Positions 26,552 to 34,629 of a DNA stretch of 52,056 nt are shown piece after piece (position 1 is the first letter of the stretch; each line of letters begins with the position of its first letter). Source of the stretch: Caldilineales bacterium (lineage in GTDB: Bacteria; Chloroflexota; Anaerolineae; J102); assembly GCA_024102915.1 (NCBI GenBank), contig JAGFJG010000128.1:1-52056 (forward strand), written 5' to 3'. Below the pieces are notes generated by a model that made no database searches, was not told the origin of the DNA, and saw only the letters and a program-made list of their open reading frames with translations. Made by a program: the position numbers and the translations under genes.

Positions 26552-26989
26552 TCAACGTTCGAGTAAGATTGTAACGGGGCCGTCATTCACCAGGGAAACC
26601 TTCATATCTGCCCGGAACACGCCGGTGGCGACATGCAGACCTTCCGCACGCAGAGTGTCGCAAAAGCGGTCGATGAGCGGCTCAGCCTGGTCGGGCGCAG
26701 CGGCATCGGTAAACGAAGGCCGCCTGCCTTTGCGGGCGTCGGCATACAGGGTGAATTGCGAGACGACCAACACATCACCGCCGACATCGGTCAATGAGAG
26801 ATTGGTCAAGCCCTGGGCGTCTTCGAACAGCCGCAGGCCTGCCACTTTGTGCGCAAGCCAGTCCGCCTGCTCGACGCCATCGGCATGGGTGACGCCCACC
26901 AGCACGAGGTAGCCTCGATCGATGCGGCTCACCTGTTCGCCGGCAACCGTGACCGCCGCCTGGCTTACGCGCTGAATGACGACCCGCAT
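26552..26989 (-). CDS. dtd: D-aminoacyl-tRNA deacylase
   Basis: This 145-residue enzyme matches the Dtd family across its full length. It starts [15 protein letters not shown], has the active-site [17 protein letters not shown] motif, and ends with [10 protein letters not shown], the second substrate-contact motif. It removes D-amino acids (and Gly from tRNA-Ala) mistakenly attached to tRNA, protecting translation. The ATG at 26989 was chosen over the longer frame because MRVVIQRV is the standard family start. It diverges from the first DksA-like gene across a 249-base region. Confidence 0.95.
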   Translation of the reverse strand: MRVVIQRVSQAAVTVAGEQVSRIDRGYLVLVGVTHADGVEQADWLAHKVAGLRLFEDAQGLTNLSLTDVGGDVLVVSQFTLYADARKGRRPSFTDAAAPDQAEPLIDRFCDTLRAEGLHVATGVFRADMKVSLVNDGPVTILLER

Positions 26990-27160
26990 CGGATTTCCGG
27001 ACGAATGACCTGACATATCATGCAGTTACTATATCCTCAAACTGTCACGAAACCAAACGAAACCGGCTGCGCTAATCCCGACCGTAGCAGAATAGTGCCC
27101 GACTTTTCGTACGACAATCGTATGCCATTCGCACAGCGAACGTCCAGCCCAAAATGCTTT

Positions 27161-27210
27161 GTTCCCCTAAACTTAGTGCATTCCGTCGGTTGTGTTGCTC
27201 CCCTACACTT
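27161..27210 (+). repeat. Two near-identical 14-bp direct repeats upstream of the DksA-like gene
   Basis: GTTCCCCTAAACTT (27161-27174) and GCTCCCCTACACTT (27197-27210) match at 12 of 14 positions, 36 bases apart. They lie just before the AGGAGG ribosome site of the gene at 27239, in a 249-base gap that otherwise shows no strong promoter. They could be tandem protein-binding sites. The function is unknown. Confidence 0.4.
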
Positions 27211-27238
27211 CCGGTCTAATCCCGATCAGGAGGCTAAC

Positions 27239-27616
27239 ATGAAAGCATCCCCCAGTTCTGCGACGGCGATCCGACGGCAAATCGAAGCTCAGATTCGGCA
27301 ACTCGAAATCGATCTCAGTCATTTCGAGGCCTGGAGCCTGGCTCAGCTTGGGTTTGGGCATTCACTCGTTGATGACGCTGGCGTCGCATTTGATCAGGCT
27401 ACGCAACTCACACTGCGCCAAAATACGGAACGCAGATTGTCGCAACTGCAACACGCATTGCAACGGCTCGAGACCGGGTTCTACGGCTTGTGCGAAGGTT
27501 GCGGCGAGACAATCGACCCGGAACGCCTGTTGGCGATCATCGACGCCCGCCTGTGCGTCTCATGCCAGCGCATGCAAGAACGCTCTCCACTGGGAAGATT
27601 GGCGGCCATGGCATAA
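27239..27616 (+). CDS. DksA/TraR-family zinc-finger protein, copy 1
   Basis: The ATG at 27239 is supported by AGGAGG at 27228-27233, giving 125 residues. A long N-terminal helix pair (15-80) precedes a C4 zinc finger: C85-x2-C88 in CEGCGETIDPERL and C106-x2-C109 in LCVSCQ. DksA-like proteins reach into the RNA polymerase secondary channel and change promoter choice under nutrient stress. The DksA coiled-coil tip acids are not clearly identifiable here, so the target is not certain. A paralogue follows 127 bases downstream. Confidence 0.85.
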   Translation: MKASPSSATAIRRQIEAQIRQLEIDLSHFEAWSLAQLGFGHSLVDDAGVAFDQATQLTLRQNTERRLSQLQHALQRLETGFYGLCEGCGETIDPERLLAIIDARLCVSCQRMQERSPLGRLAAMA

Positions 27617-27743
27617 CCATCGATACTTGCGCTCAGCGGGGTTGGAAAACAGCATACGAAACTCGGCGGCGGCAGGATTGGCAAACCGCGCAGGCACGGC
27701 TAAAATACGGCCATGAATCTCAACCTGTTTGAGGAGACCCGAC

Positions 27744-28163
27744 ATGACACGCGATGATGCACGTCTGCGTCGTTTGCTCGAAGAAGAGCACGAACAACTC
27801 CTGACCGATCTCGCATACTTGCAGGCAACCGAATATCAAGATATCGGCGCCAGCAATCACATGGCCGATGAAGCCACCACCGCCTATGATCAGGCGAGCG
27901 ATCTCGCCCTCCGGCGGAAGACGGAACATCGCCTCCAACGGGTGGCACGAGCCCTGGCTAAATTTGAATCAGGAACCTATGGCTATTGCGAGAATTGCGG
28001 CGAGGCCATCGATTTCGCCCGGCTCAAAGCCCTGCCCGATGCGCGCTTCTGCATGAAATGCCAGCGAAAACGCGAGACCAATGGCGCGCCCGCCACAGGC
28101 CCCCGCGCCTTTGAACAGGGACAGTTGCACCGAGATAGTGACAGGAACGGGCCGGACGCATGA
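27744..28163 (+). CDS. DksA/TraR-family zinc-finger protein, copy 2
   Basis: The start at 27744 (MTRDDARL) has GAGGAG at 27731-27736 and gives 139 residues. It shares the architecture of copy 1: helical hairpin, then C82-x2-C85 (CENCGEAIDFARL) and C103-x2-C106 (FCMKCQ), plus a basic/polar tail of about 30 residues. The middle segments (ATTAYDQASDLALRRKTEHRL here, GVAFDQATQLTLRQNTERRL in copy 1) show that the two arose by duplication. It overlaps lspA by ATGA, a coupling that ties a polymerase-binding regulator to lipoprotein maturation in translation. Confidence 0.87.
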   Translation: MTRDDARLRRLLEEEHEQLLTDLAYLQATEYQDIGASNHMADEATTAYDQASDLALRRKTEHRLQRVARALAKFESGTYGYCENCGEAIDFARLKALPDARFCMKCQRKRETNGAPATGPRAFEQGQLHRDSDRNGPDA

Positions 28164-28690
28164 TCAAGAATACTTCGTGGCGGCTCGTCATCCAGGTTGC
28201 CGTCCTCGTCCTGTTATTAGATCGGTTCAGCAAACAATGGGTGCTCAACAATCTCGCCCTCTATGAAACCTGGGAACCCATCCCGGCGCTGGAACCCTAT
28301 ATCCGGTTCATTCACGTCACCAACACCGGCGTTTCCTTCGGGATGCTGAAGCAGTTCGCCTGGTTCTGGACAATGCTGGCAGGCATCGCCGTCATCGCCA
28401 TCTTCATCTATAGCATGCGGATGGGGCCGCAGCCGAAGTGGGTCAGCGTCAGTCTGGGCATGATGTTGGGCGGCGCTGCCGGCAACCTGTGGGACAGGCT
28501 GGCCTACGGGCACGTGATCGACTTTGTCGATGTGCGGGCTCCAGGGCTTTTTCATTTCGCCACCTTCAACGTGGCGGACTCTTCGCTGGTCATCGGCACC
28601 ATCCTGTTGATGCTCTATTTCCTGCTGGAAGAACGTCGCTCCGGCGCTCAAAAGGAATCCGATCCCTCATCTTTGCTCGACCAAACTTGA
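28160..28690 (+). CDS. lspA: Lipoprotein signal peptidase (signal peptidase II)
   Basis: This 176-residue protein has four membrane segments and all conserved boxes of signal peptidase II: LDRFSKQWV, VTNTGVSFG, GGAAGNLWDRLAYGHVIDFVD and FNVADSSLVIG. The catalytic Asp pair should be D121 (VIDF) and D140 (NVAD). It cleaves diacylglyceryl-modified prolipoproteins before the lipobox Cys. Two probable lipoprotein substrates occur in this window (50411 and 51566). Its ATG overlaps the DksA-like stop, and the pseudouridine synthase follows 40 bases later. Confidence 0.95.
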   Translation: MIKNTSWRLVIQVAVLVLLLDRFSKQWVLNNLALYETWEPIPALEPYIRFIHVTNTGVSFGMLKQFAWFWTMLAGIAVIAIFIYSMRMGPQPKWVSVSLGMMLGGAAGNLWDRLAYGHVIDFVDVRAPGLFHFATFNVADSSLVIGTILLMLYFLLEERRSGAQKESDPSSLLDQT

Positions 28691-28730
28691 GGCGTAATCG
28701 GTCGGGCGGCGCTGGCCGTGGGGCGCAACG

Positions 28731-29633
28731 ATGAACTATGAATTCGTGGTGGAAACGTCGGGCGAGCGCCTGGACCGCTATCTGGCCGAACGGCTGAGCG
28801 ACCATTCACGGGCGGCGGTTCAGCGCTGGATTCGGGAGAGCGCTGTGGAGGTGAACAAGAGTCCGGCCCGCCCCAGCGCCAGGGTGCAGGCAGGCGACCA
28901 TATTCGGGTCATCGTTCCCGACGCGACCGCCAGCCCCCTGGAACCTGAGCCGATCGATTTGAACATCCTGTTCGAGGACGATGATCTGATCGTCGTCGAC
29001 AAACCGGCGGGGATGGTAGTGCATCCCGCCCCCGGCCATGAATCGGGTACGCTGGTCAACGCCATCCTGCACCACTGTCCCGATCTGGAAGGCGTGGGGG
29101 GAGTACAACGTCCGGGCATCGTCCACCGGCTGGACAAGGACACCTCCGGCATCATCCTGGTGGCGAAGAACGACCGGGCGCACCGGCATTTACAGGCGCA
29201 ATTCAAGGAACGCAGCGTCGAAAAGACCTATCTGGCATTACTACTTGGCCAGCTCACCCCCGAAAGTGGCCGCATCGACGCGGCGATTGGCCGCCATCCC
29301 CGCCACCGCAAGCGGATGGCGGTGGTTCCTGCCCATCAGGGTCGCGCCGCCATCACCGATTTCGAGGTCATCGCCTATTATGGCAACGATACGCTGGCGG
29401 CGGCCCACCCTCTCACCGGGCGCACCCATCAGATTCGGGTGCATTTCGCTTCTATCGGCCATCCGGTTGCCGGTGATAGCGTCTATGGTCCCCGCCGGGA
29501 TGCGCTACGACTGCGCCGTCATTTTCTCCATGCACACCGTCTCACCTTTGCGTTGCCCAGCACGCGCGAGCGGCTGGAATTGATCAGCCCCCTTCCCCCC
29601 GAACTGCAGGCGGTGCTCGACGACCTGGCGTAA
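28731..29633 (+). CDS. rluD: RluA/RluD-family 23S rRNA pseudouridine synthase
   Basis: The 300-residue protein has an N-terminal S4 RNA-binding domain (residues ~12-60, GERLDRYLAERL, VNKSPARPSARVQAGD). The catalytic domain has VDKPAGMVVHPAPGHESGTLVNA and HRLDKDTSG with the catalytic Asp D135. The GRTHQIRVHFASIGHPVAGDSVYG block is also present. Such enzymes convert specific uridines of large-subunit rRNA to pseudouridine. The lspA-rluD gene order is common in bacteria, which supports the RluD assignment over other RluA-family members. Confidence 0.92.
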   Translation: MNYEFVVETSGERLDRYLAERLSDHSRAAVQRWIRESAVEVNKSPARPSARVQAGDHIRVIVPDATASPLEPEPIDLNILFEDDDLIVVDKPAGMVVHPAPGHESGTLVNAILHHCPDLEGVGGVQRPGIVHRLDKDTSGIILVAKNDRAHRHLQAQFKERSVEKTYLALLLGQLTPESGRIDAAIGRHPRHRKRMAVVPAHQGRAAITDFEVIAYYGNDTLAAAHPLTGRTHQIRVHFASIGHPVAGDSVYGPRRDALRLRRHFLHAHRLTFALPSTRERLELISPLPPELQAVLDDLA

Positions 29634-29650
29634 TTCATTGGGGATTGGAG

Positions 29651-29700
29651 ATTAAAGATTGATCTCGCCAGGCTTCAATCCTCAATAGTCAATCTTTGAT
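29651..29700. repeat. Imperfect inverted repeat between convergent rluD and tdk
   Basis: ATTAAAGATTGA (29651-29662) and TCAATCTTTGAT (29689-29700) pair at 11 of 12 positions around a 26-base centre, filling the gap between the two convergent genes. There is no T-run, so it is not a standard terminator. It resembles dispersed GATTAAAGATTGA-type intergenic repeats, but no second copy is in the window. Confidence 0.45.
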
Positions 29701-29708
29701 CCAGACGG

Positions 29709-30314
29709 TTATCGTTGCGACGGCTCGCGTCTCGGCACTTCGTGGCAGACGCGGCAGCGCGCCTCATAGGATTCACTGGCTCCAATCAACACGATCGGAT
29801 CCTCGAAATAGGCGGGTTTGCCGTTGATCAGGCGCTGAGTGCGGCTGGCCTCGCCGCCGCAGCACATGCAGATTGCGTGAATCTTGTCCACGCTCTCGGC
29901 TTCGGCCATCAGGGCGGGCATCGGGCCAAAGGGTTCGCCACGAAAATCGGTATCGAGCCCGGCCACAATCACGCGTAGACCCCGCCCGGCCAGCTCGTTG
30001 CAAATCTGAACAACGCCCATATCGAAAAACTGCACCTCGTCGATGGCAACGACCGTCGTATCGCTTTTCAGATGTCCGAGGATATCGGCGGTGCTGGCGA
30101 CGACGATGCCCTCCCATTTCAGGCCATTGTGTGAGGCGACAGTGTTGACGCCATAACGATCGTCCACAGCAGGCTTGAACAGTTGGACCTGTTGGCGGGC
30201 AATCACGGCGCGACGCAAACGCCGCAGCAATTCTTCGGTCTTGCCGCTGAACATCGACCCGCAGATGACTTCGACCCAGCCGCCGGTCGTACGAAAATGA
30301 TGGTGTTCGGGCAT
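29709..30314 (-). CDS. tdk: Thymidine kinase (type II)
   Basis: This 201-residue kinase has the P-loop GSMFSGKT (19-26), the DEVQFFD motif with the presumed catalytic E93, [17 protein letters not shown] for the lasso loop, and a four-Cys zinc site (C149, C152, C187, C190). It phosphorylates thymidine with ATP in the salvage pathway. Length and motifs match the TK1-like bacterial family. It is encoded after rpmE on the minus strand with a terminator between them, so it probably has its own promoter. It converges with rluD. Confidence 0.95.
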   Translation of the reverse strand: MPEHHHFRTTGGWVEVICGSMFSGKTEELLRRLRRAVIARQQVQLFKPAVDDRYGVNTVASHNGLKWEGIVVASTADILGHLKSDTTVVAIDEVQFFDMGVVQICNELAGRGLRVIVAGLDTDFRGEPFGPMPALMAEAESVDKIHAICMCCGGEASRTQRLINGKPAYFEDPIVLIGASESYEARCRVCHEVPRREPSQR

Positions 30315-30373
30315 TTTCGATTCTCCGGATACACGTGAAACCAGGGGATTATGTAGCTCCTGGGATTGTTACG

Positions 30374-30409
30374 CAAACAAAAGGCAGGAACCCGGTGGGA
30401 TTCCTGCCT
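30374..30409 (-). terminator. Rho-independent terminator after rpmE
   Basis: On the minus strand a perfect 9-bp stem, AGGCAGGAA with TTCCTGCCT (plus-strand arms 30382-30390 and 30401-30409), is followed directly by TTTTGTTT. It lies 22 bases past the rpmE stop and should end the rplU-rpmA-rpmE transcript. Confidence 0.85.
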
Positions 30410-30430
30410 GATGGTGTTTGTGTTGGAAGA

Positions 30431-30781
30431 CTATTCCGCTGCGCCTTCGTTTGTCGCCTCTTTGCGCGCTTTGGCGATGGCCGCATCCGGATCATCGCCG
30501 CGGGCGCGAGCCTTGCGCGCGACCTCTCGCTCGGAGGTGCGAGCCTGGGCTTCGGCCCGCACACGGGTGCGGATCTCGTCCTTGCCGCGCAGGCGCTTCA
30601 TGAAGCGGTCGACCTGACCGGCCGTATCAACGATGCGCTGTTCACCCGTGAAGAAGGGGTGACAGGCCGAGCAAACGTCGGTATGGATTTCAGGTTTGGT
30701 CGAACCGGTGGTCCAGGTATTGCCGCATGAGCAAACCACGATTGCTGCCGGATAGTACTTGGGATGGATGCCTTCTTTCAT
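30431..30781 (-). CDS. rpmE: 50S ribosomal protein L31 with extended C-terminus
   Basis: This 116-residue protein starts [23 protein letters not shown] and has zinc-ligand Cys at 16, 18, 37 and 40 (the zinc-containing C+ form of L31). The core ends near residue 68 (QVDRFMKRL). The remaining ~48 residues are a highly charged Arg/Glu/Ala-rich helical or disordered tail that typical 66-70-residue L31 lacks. It is the last gene of the L21-L27-L31 unit, 27 bases after rpmA, and is followed by a strong terminator. Confidence 0.93.
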   Translation of the reverse strand: MKEGIHPKYYPAAIVVCSCGNTWTTGSTKPEIHTDVCSACHPFFTGEQRIVDTAGQVDRFMKRLRGKDEIRTRVRAEAQARTSEREVARKARARGDDPDAAIAKARKEATNEGAAE

Positions 30782-30808
30782 TTCTGTAACCTCAATAAAA
30801 TCTTGCTT

Positions 30809-31078
30809 CTACTGCTCAACTGCAAGTTCGGGATAGACGCTGACCTGCTTCTTGTCGCGCGCGACATTCTCGAACTTTACGTATCCATCAACTGTGGCGA
30901 ACAGGGTGTGGTCCCGACCCAGCCCGACGTTCTCGCCCGGATGAATGCGGGTGCCGCGCTGCCGTACGATGATCGTACCGGAGCTAATCAGTTCGCCATC
31001 GAAGCGCTTGACGCCAAGCCGTTTGCTTTGACTATCACGACCGTTCCTGCTGGAGCCGCCGCCTTTCTTGTGAGCCAT
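30809..31078 (-). CDS. rpmA: 50S ribosomal protein L27
   Basis: The 89-residue protein starts [20 protein letters not shown], continues [28 protein letters not shown], and matches L27 throughout. Its flexible N-terminus approaches the peptidyl-transferase centre. There is no cleavable N-terminal leader as in Firmicutes, because the mature AHKK sequence starts right at the initiator Met. It follows rplU by 12 bases. Confidence 0.97.
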   Translation of the reverse strand: MAHKKGGGSSRNGRDSQSKRLGVKRFDGELISSGTIIVRQRGTRIHPGENVGLGRDHTLFATVDGYVKFENVARDKKQVSVYPELAVEQ

Positions 31079-31090
31079 GACTTATTCTCC

Positions 31091-31402
31091 TTAGACAGAA
31101 ATGCTGTCGATGTGCAACCGGGTATAGGTTTGGCGATGCCCGGTCTTTTTCCGCATGGTGGTGCGTCCGCTATGCCTGAAGATGACGACCTTGGGGCCGC
31201 GAGCCAGGCCAAGAACGGTGGCGGTGACGCTGGCGCCACTCACGACCGGCTGACCAACTCGAACATCTTCGCCGTTTCCCACCAGGAGGATGCTGTCGAA
31301 TGTGACCTGCTCGCCGGTTTCGGCCTTGAGCAATTCGACATTCAGGGTTTCGCCTTCTTCGACGCGGTATTGTTTACCGCCTGTTTCAATAACTGCGTAC
31401 AT
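31091..31402 (-). CDS. rplU: 50S ribosomal protein L21
   Basis: The 103-residue protein starts MYAVIETGGKQYRVEEGETLNVE and ends KKTGHRQTYTRLHIDSI, the L21 family ends. It binds 23S rRNA in the large subunit. It opens the rplU-rpmA-rpmE operon and is preceded by a ~130-base leader containing a hairpin with a T-run. An AAAGG ribosome site lies about 8 bases before the ATG. Confidence 0.97.
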   Translation of the reverse strand: MYAVIETGGKQYRVEEGETLNVELLKAETGEQVTFDSILLVGNGEDVRVGQPVVSGASVTATVLGLARGPKVVIFRHSGRTTMRKKTGHRQTYTRLHIDSISV

Positions 31403-31510
31403 TTTTCATACCTTTCCGTACGGCGCCCGCCTGTGCGGAACTTCGAGGGCCGTAGCGGCGGAGGGGGTTGAACAAGCAACCGGAAGAATTGTTGAAAGTG
31501 CGATGCACAA

Positions 31511-31533
31511 AAATTGTGGGCCTGCTAGCCCAC
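31511..31533 (-). terminator. Terminator-like hairpin in the rplU leader (possible attenuator)
   Basis: The minus strand has GTGGGC-N6-GCCCAC (plus coordinates 31516-31533) followed by AATTTTTG. It begins about 2 bases after the predicted rplU transcription start, so it would be the first structure in the ribosomal mRNA. It could attenuate that operon, or terminate the upstream radical-SAM genes, or both. Confidence 0.5.
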
Positions 31534-31541
31534 GACCGCTA

Positions 31542-31571
31542 AGTATACTTGTTGATTTGTTGAATTGTCAA
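31542..31571 (-). promoter_or_regulatory. Promoter of the rplU-rpmA-rpmE operon
   Basis: On the minus strand TTGACA (31571-31566) and TATACT (31547-31542) are separated by 18 bases. The -35 box overlaps the stop of the upstream TIGR03936-like gene. The expected start is near 31535. Confidence 0.7.
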
Positions 31572-32281
31572 AATTCGTTTGCCGGAACTTCGTTTTCCAG
31601 CACCGGTTCGTCCAAAATCAGGTCGAGCCTGGTGATACGGTGGGGTGACGTATCCAGGTCGAGCGCGGCAATGACTTCGGCGGCGCGTCCATTTCTTTGT
31701 TGGCTGCTGACCAGCGTCATCGACAGCACGGGCAAACCATCGGCGTCCGTGACCTCGATCGCCTCGATCAGCGGCCTTAAATCATAGCTTTGTCCCGGCT
31801 TTTTGTGATGGGGGCGCATAAGCGTGTCGGCAGCCAGCAACGCCCACACTCTGCGCTTCAAATCATCCGCATCGAGCGAGCCAGATGACCACCGCACTTC
31901 GTATCGGGCGCTGCGCAGGCTGGCTTGCATGGCCGGCAATTGCAGCGGCACCTCCGCCAGGGATTTCAGATCGAAGCCGGAGGGGAGTGCGTTTAATGGC
32001 AACAAGAAGTCATCCGGTTCGACGCGCTCGGTCAGCCATACGTCGAGCAACTCATTCTCGGCCTCGATGCCCACAGGCAACGCCGAGGCGAATTGCATCT
32101 TGGGCTGCGGGTTGAATCCGTAAGAATAAGCCAGCGGCAAATCGATGCGGCGAAACACGCGCTCCCAGAAGCGAGCCAGGTCTAAATGTCCGATGTATCG
32201 GGCGTCGCCTTTCTTACCGTAAGTCAAGCGCAGGCGCTGAATCGGAGGCGCAGGGTTGGTTTCAGAAGTGGGCCGATTCAT
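31568..32281 (-). CDS. TIGR03936-family radical-SAM-associated protein (DUF2344)
   Basis: This 237-residue protein begins with RLRLTYGKKGDARYIGHLDLARFWERVFRR and PLAYSYGFNPQPKMQFASALPVGIE, hallmarks of the DUF2344/TIGR03936 family. In many bacteria this gene lies beside, or is fused to, the TIGR03960 radical-SAM protein and next to rplU-rpmA, exactly as here. The molecular role is not established; its genomic link to ribosomal genes suggests RNA or ribosomal protein modification. It follows the TIGR03960 gene by 14 bases. Confidence 0.88.
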   Translation of the reverse strand: MNRPTSETNPAPPIQRLRLTYGKKGDARYIGHLDLARFWERVFRRIDLPLAYSYGFNPQPKMQFASALPVGIEAENELLDVWLTERVEPDDFLLPLNALPSGFDLKSLAEVPLQLPAMQASLRSARYEVRWSSGSLDADDLKRRVWALLAADTLMRPHHKKPGQSYDLRPLIEAIEVTDADGLPVLSMTLVSSQQRNGRAAEVIAALDLDTSPHRITRLDLILDEPVLENEVPANEF

Positions 32282-32295
32282 GGCGCGTTGTCGAT

Positions 32296-34353
32296 TCAGG
32301 CCACCGGCGTTGGGGCGTGAAGTTCCCGGCGCTGCGGCACTCGCTCTGTGAACTGGCCAATCCGATCCGGGCTCATCTCGTCATTGAAATAGAGAGGCAC
32401 GGGTACGCGTGAGACCGGCTGGCGAACGGCGTCGCGCCCGAAGGCCGGGCATCCCCAATTGCCATCGCCGCCGAGAACCTGTTGCGATTCACGGCGCTGG
32501 TCTTTGAATTGGGTGATGATGCCGCAGGAAAAGCAGTGCTCGCGGCAGTCGTCGATCACCGCGCCCGCCAGCGAATTCAGGTACTCGTCGATCATGAATT
32601 GCTTGTCGACGCCGACGCTGATGTGATCCCATGGCAGGGTCTCGCCCACGTCACGCTCTCGTCGCGCGTACCAGTCGGGGTCCAGGCCCGCTTCGGCAAA
32701 AGCCTGCATCCAGGCCGCCCAATCAAACTGGTCGGTCCAGGCGTCGAAGCGCGCGCCCAAACGCCAGGCTCGCTCGATCACATCGGCCAGCTTGCGGTCG
32801 CCACGGCTGAGGAATGACTCCATCAATGACTCTCGTGGATCGCTGGTGGAAATCTGCAAACCCTGCGCTCGCAAGCGGTGGATGAGGTGCTGGCGATGCT
32901 CCTCAATCGTCGCTTCGTCCTCCATCGCCACCCATTGAAATGGCGTCTGCGGTTTGGGGACGAGGGTGGAAACGCCCACCCGCACTTTAGCCTTGCGGCC
33001 GATGTAGTGGCGGCCCACGTGCAGCACTTCGTGCGCAAGCTGGGCGATGGCCTCCACGTCGTCGATGGTCTGGGTAGGATGGCCGATCATGAAATACATC
33101 TTGATCGTCGTCCAGCCCCGACTATAGACTTCGTGAGCGGTTTGCAGCATCGCCTCGGTGGAGATGGGCTTGTTGATCACGTCGCGCAGCCGGTCGCTGG
33201 CCGCTTCGGGCGCAAAAGTGAATCCGGAGCGACGGCGGCCTCTTTCGAGTTGCTCCATCAAATCAACCGAAAATGACTCGATGCGCAACGAAGGCAAACC
33301 GATGGACAATTTCTTGTCCCCATATTTCTCGGTCACTCGCGCCACCAGCTCGGCGATATAGGAATAGTCGGACGAGCTGAGCGAAAGAAAGGAGATCTCC
33401 TCGAAGCCGGTCGCCGCCATCATTTTGTCGACGGCTGCGACCACTTCCTGCACCGGCCTCTCCCGCACGGGGCGAAAAATCATGCCGGCCTGGCAGAAGC
33501 GACAGCCACGCGTGCAGCCGCGTTGAATCTCAATGGCCGCCCGGTTGTGGACGATATCGGCATAGGGCACGATGAAATCGGTGACGGGCGGGGGCATGAC
33601 TGTGACGATGCGCTTCATCACTTCGGCGGGCGCCACATCGGTGAATTCGGGCAGAGGGCTGGTGGCGGCCAGGGTTCCGTCAGCGTGGTATCGAGACTCG
33701 TAGAAGGCGGGGATATAGACGCCTTGGATGCGCGCCAGACGACGCAACAGTTCAACTCGCCCGCCCGGCTTGCCCTCGTCCCGCCAATACGCGTGACAAT
33801 CGACAATGTCGTGGATGCCTTCCTCGCCTTCGCCGATAAAGCAGGCATCGAGATACGCCCACATCGGTTCGGGATTGATCATGGCGGAGCCGCCCGCCAC
33901 GATCAGCGGATCATCCGGCGTTCGCCCGTTGCTGCGCAAGGGAATGCCAGCCAGATCGAGCATGTTGAGCACGTTGGTATAAAGCTGCTCATAGGGCAGG
34001 CTGATGCCGACCACATCGAAATCCCGCACGGCGTGGCGTGTTTCCAGGCTGAACAGGGGGATGCCTTCTGCGCGCATCTCCGCTTCCATGTCCACCCAGG
34101 GCGCATAAACCCGTTCGGCTAGGACATCCTCGCGCTTATTGAGCCCGTCGTATAGGATTGCCAGGCCGAGATTGCTCATGCCCAGTTCGTAAGTGTCCGG
34201 GAAAACAAGGGCGACACGGCTGGTCACCCCTGCCCAATTCTTGACGATGCTGTTCCATTCGCCGCCCGTATAGCGTGTGGGCTGGCGAACCTGCTCGAGC
34301 ACGCGTTCAAGCGCCTCGGTGATTTGTTCCGGGGTCGAAATCATGATAATCAA
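32296..34353 (-). CDS. TIGR03960-family B12-binding-type radical SAM protein
   Basis: The 685-residue protein has an N-terminal B12-binding-like domain (LVFPDTYELGMSNLGLAILYDGLN and VGISLPYEQLYTN). The radical-SAM core's iron-sulfur ligands are C280, C284 and C287 in EIQRGCTRGCRFCQAG. A C-terminal region has CREHCFSCG and a WGCPAFGRD end. Although the domain resembles B12-binding folds, the D-x-H-x-x-G cobalamin motif is not visible, so cobalamin binding is doubtful. It is paired with the TIGR03936 gene and upstream of rplU. An ATG nine bases inside the frame is an equally good start. Confidence 0.9.
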   Translation of the reverse strand: MIIMISTPEQITEALERVLEQVRQPTRYTGGEWNSIVKNWAGVTSRVALVFPDTYELGMSNLGLAILYDGLNKREDVLAERVYAPWVDMEAEMRAEGIPLFSLETRHAVRDFDVVGISLPYEQLYTNVLNMLDLAGIPLRSNGRTPDDPLIVAGGSAMINPEPMWAYLDACFIGEGEEGIHDIVDCHAYWRDEGKPGGRVELLRRLARIQGVYIPAFYESRYHADGTLAATSPLPEFTDVAPAEVMKRIVTVMPPPVTDFIVPYADIVHNRAAIEIQRGCTRGCRFCQAGMIFRPVRERPVQEVVAAVDKMMAATGFEEISFLSLSSSDYSYIAELVARVTEKYGDKKLSIGLPSLRIESFSVDLMEQLERGRRRSGFTFAPEAASDRLRDVINKPISTEAMLQTAHEVYSRGWTTIKMYFMIGHPTQTIDDVEAIAQLAHEVLHVGRHYIGRKAKVRVGVSTLVPKPQTPFQWVAMEDEATIEEHRQHLIHRLRAQGLQISTSDPRESLMESFLSRGDRKLADVIERAWRLGARFDAWTDQFDWAAWMQAFAEAGLDPDWYARRERDVGETLPWDHISVGVDKQFMIDEYLNSLAGAVIDDCREHCFSCGIITQFKDQRRESQQVLGGDGNWGCPAFGRDAVRQPVSRVPVPLYFNDEMSPDRIGQFTERVPQRRELHAPTPVA

Positions 34354-34410
34354 TCACCTCTTGGTCTCAGCTTCCTGGAGATGGCGCTTGGCAAAGTGCG
34401 GGCGGAATCC

Positions 34411-34494
34411 ATTCCAGGGCAGGATTTGAACCTGCCTTGTTAGCTATGCTGCTGTGAAATTGGCAGTATACCAAATTGAGCCGTCTTCTCGAAA
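34411..34494 (-). other. tRNA-like relic (intact T-arm, degenerate remainder)
   Basis: On the minus strand a canonical T-arm, GCAGG-TTCAAAT-CCTGC (34435-34419), is followed by a seven-base acceptor-like strand. A TTTCGAG at 34494-34488 would pair with it at six of seven positions, counting wobbles. The D-arm and anticodon arm do not fold well and no CCA follows. It may be a decayed tRNA or chance. The rest of the 276-base gap (34354-34629) shows nothing clear. Confidence 0.2.
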
Positions 34495-34629
34495 TTCACC
34501 GGTCCACAGTCAGCGAAATCACAGCAGAATGGTGCGGCGAAGTGTCTGTCAATGACCTTGATGGTGTATGATACTGATCGCCTGCATCCAATCAAACTAC
34601 CCGCCAAATATGAATGGACTTGATAAAAA

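Noticed and set aside
30335..31471. Plus-strand reading frames across rpmE, rpmA and rplU
   Set aside because: They are antisense to three unmistakable ribosomal proteins and show no domain.
33523..34122. Plus-strand 199-codon frame opposite the TIGR03960 gene
   Set aside because: It has no recognisable motif, whereas the opposite strand encodes a full radical-SAM protein.
34411..34494. Functional tRNA (Glu- or Sec-like) on the minus strand
   Set aside because: The anticodon arm has a mismatched stem and a wrong loop size, and the D-arm does not form, so a working tRNA is not supported.
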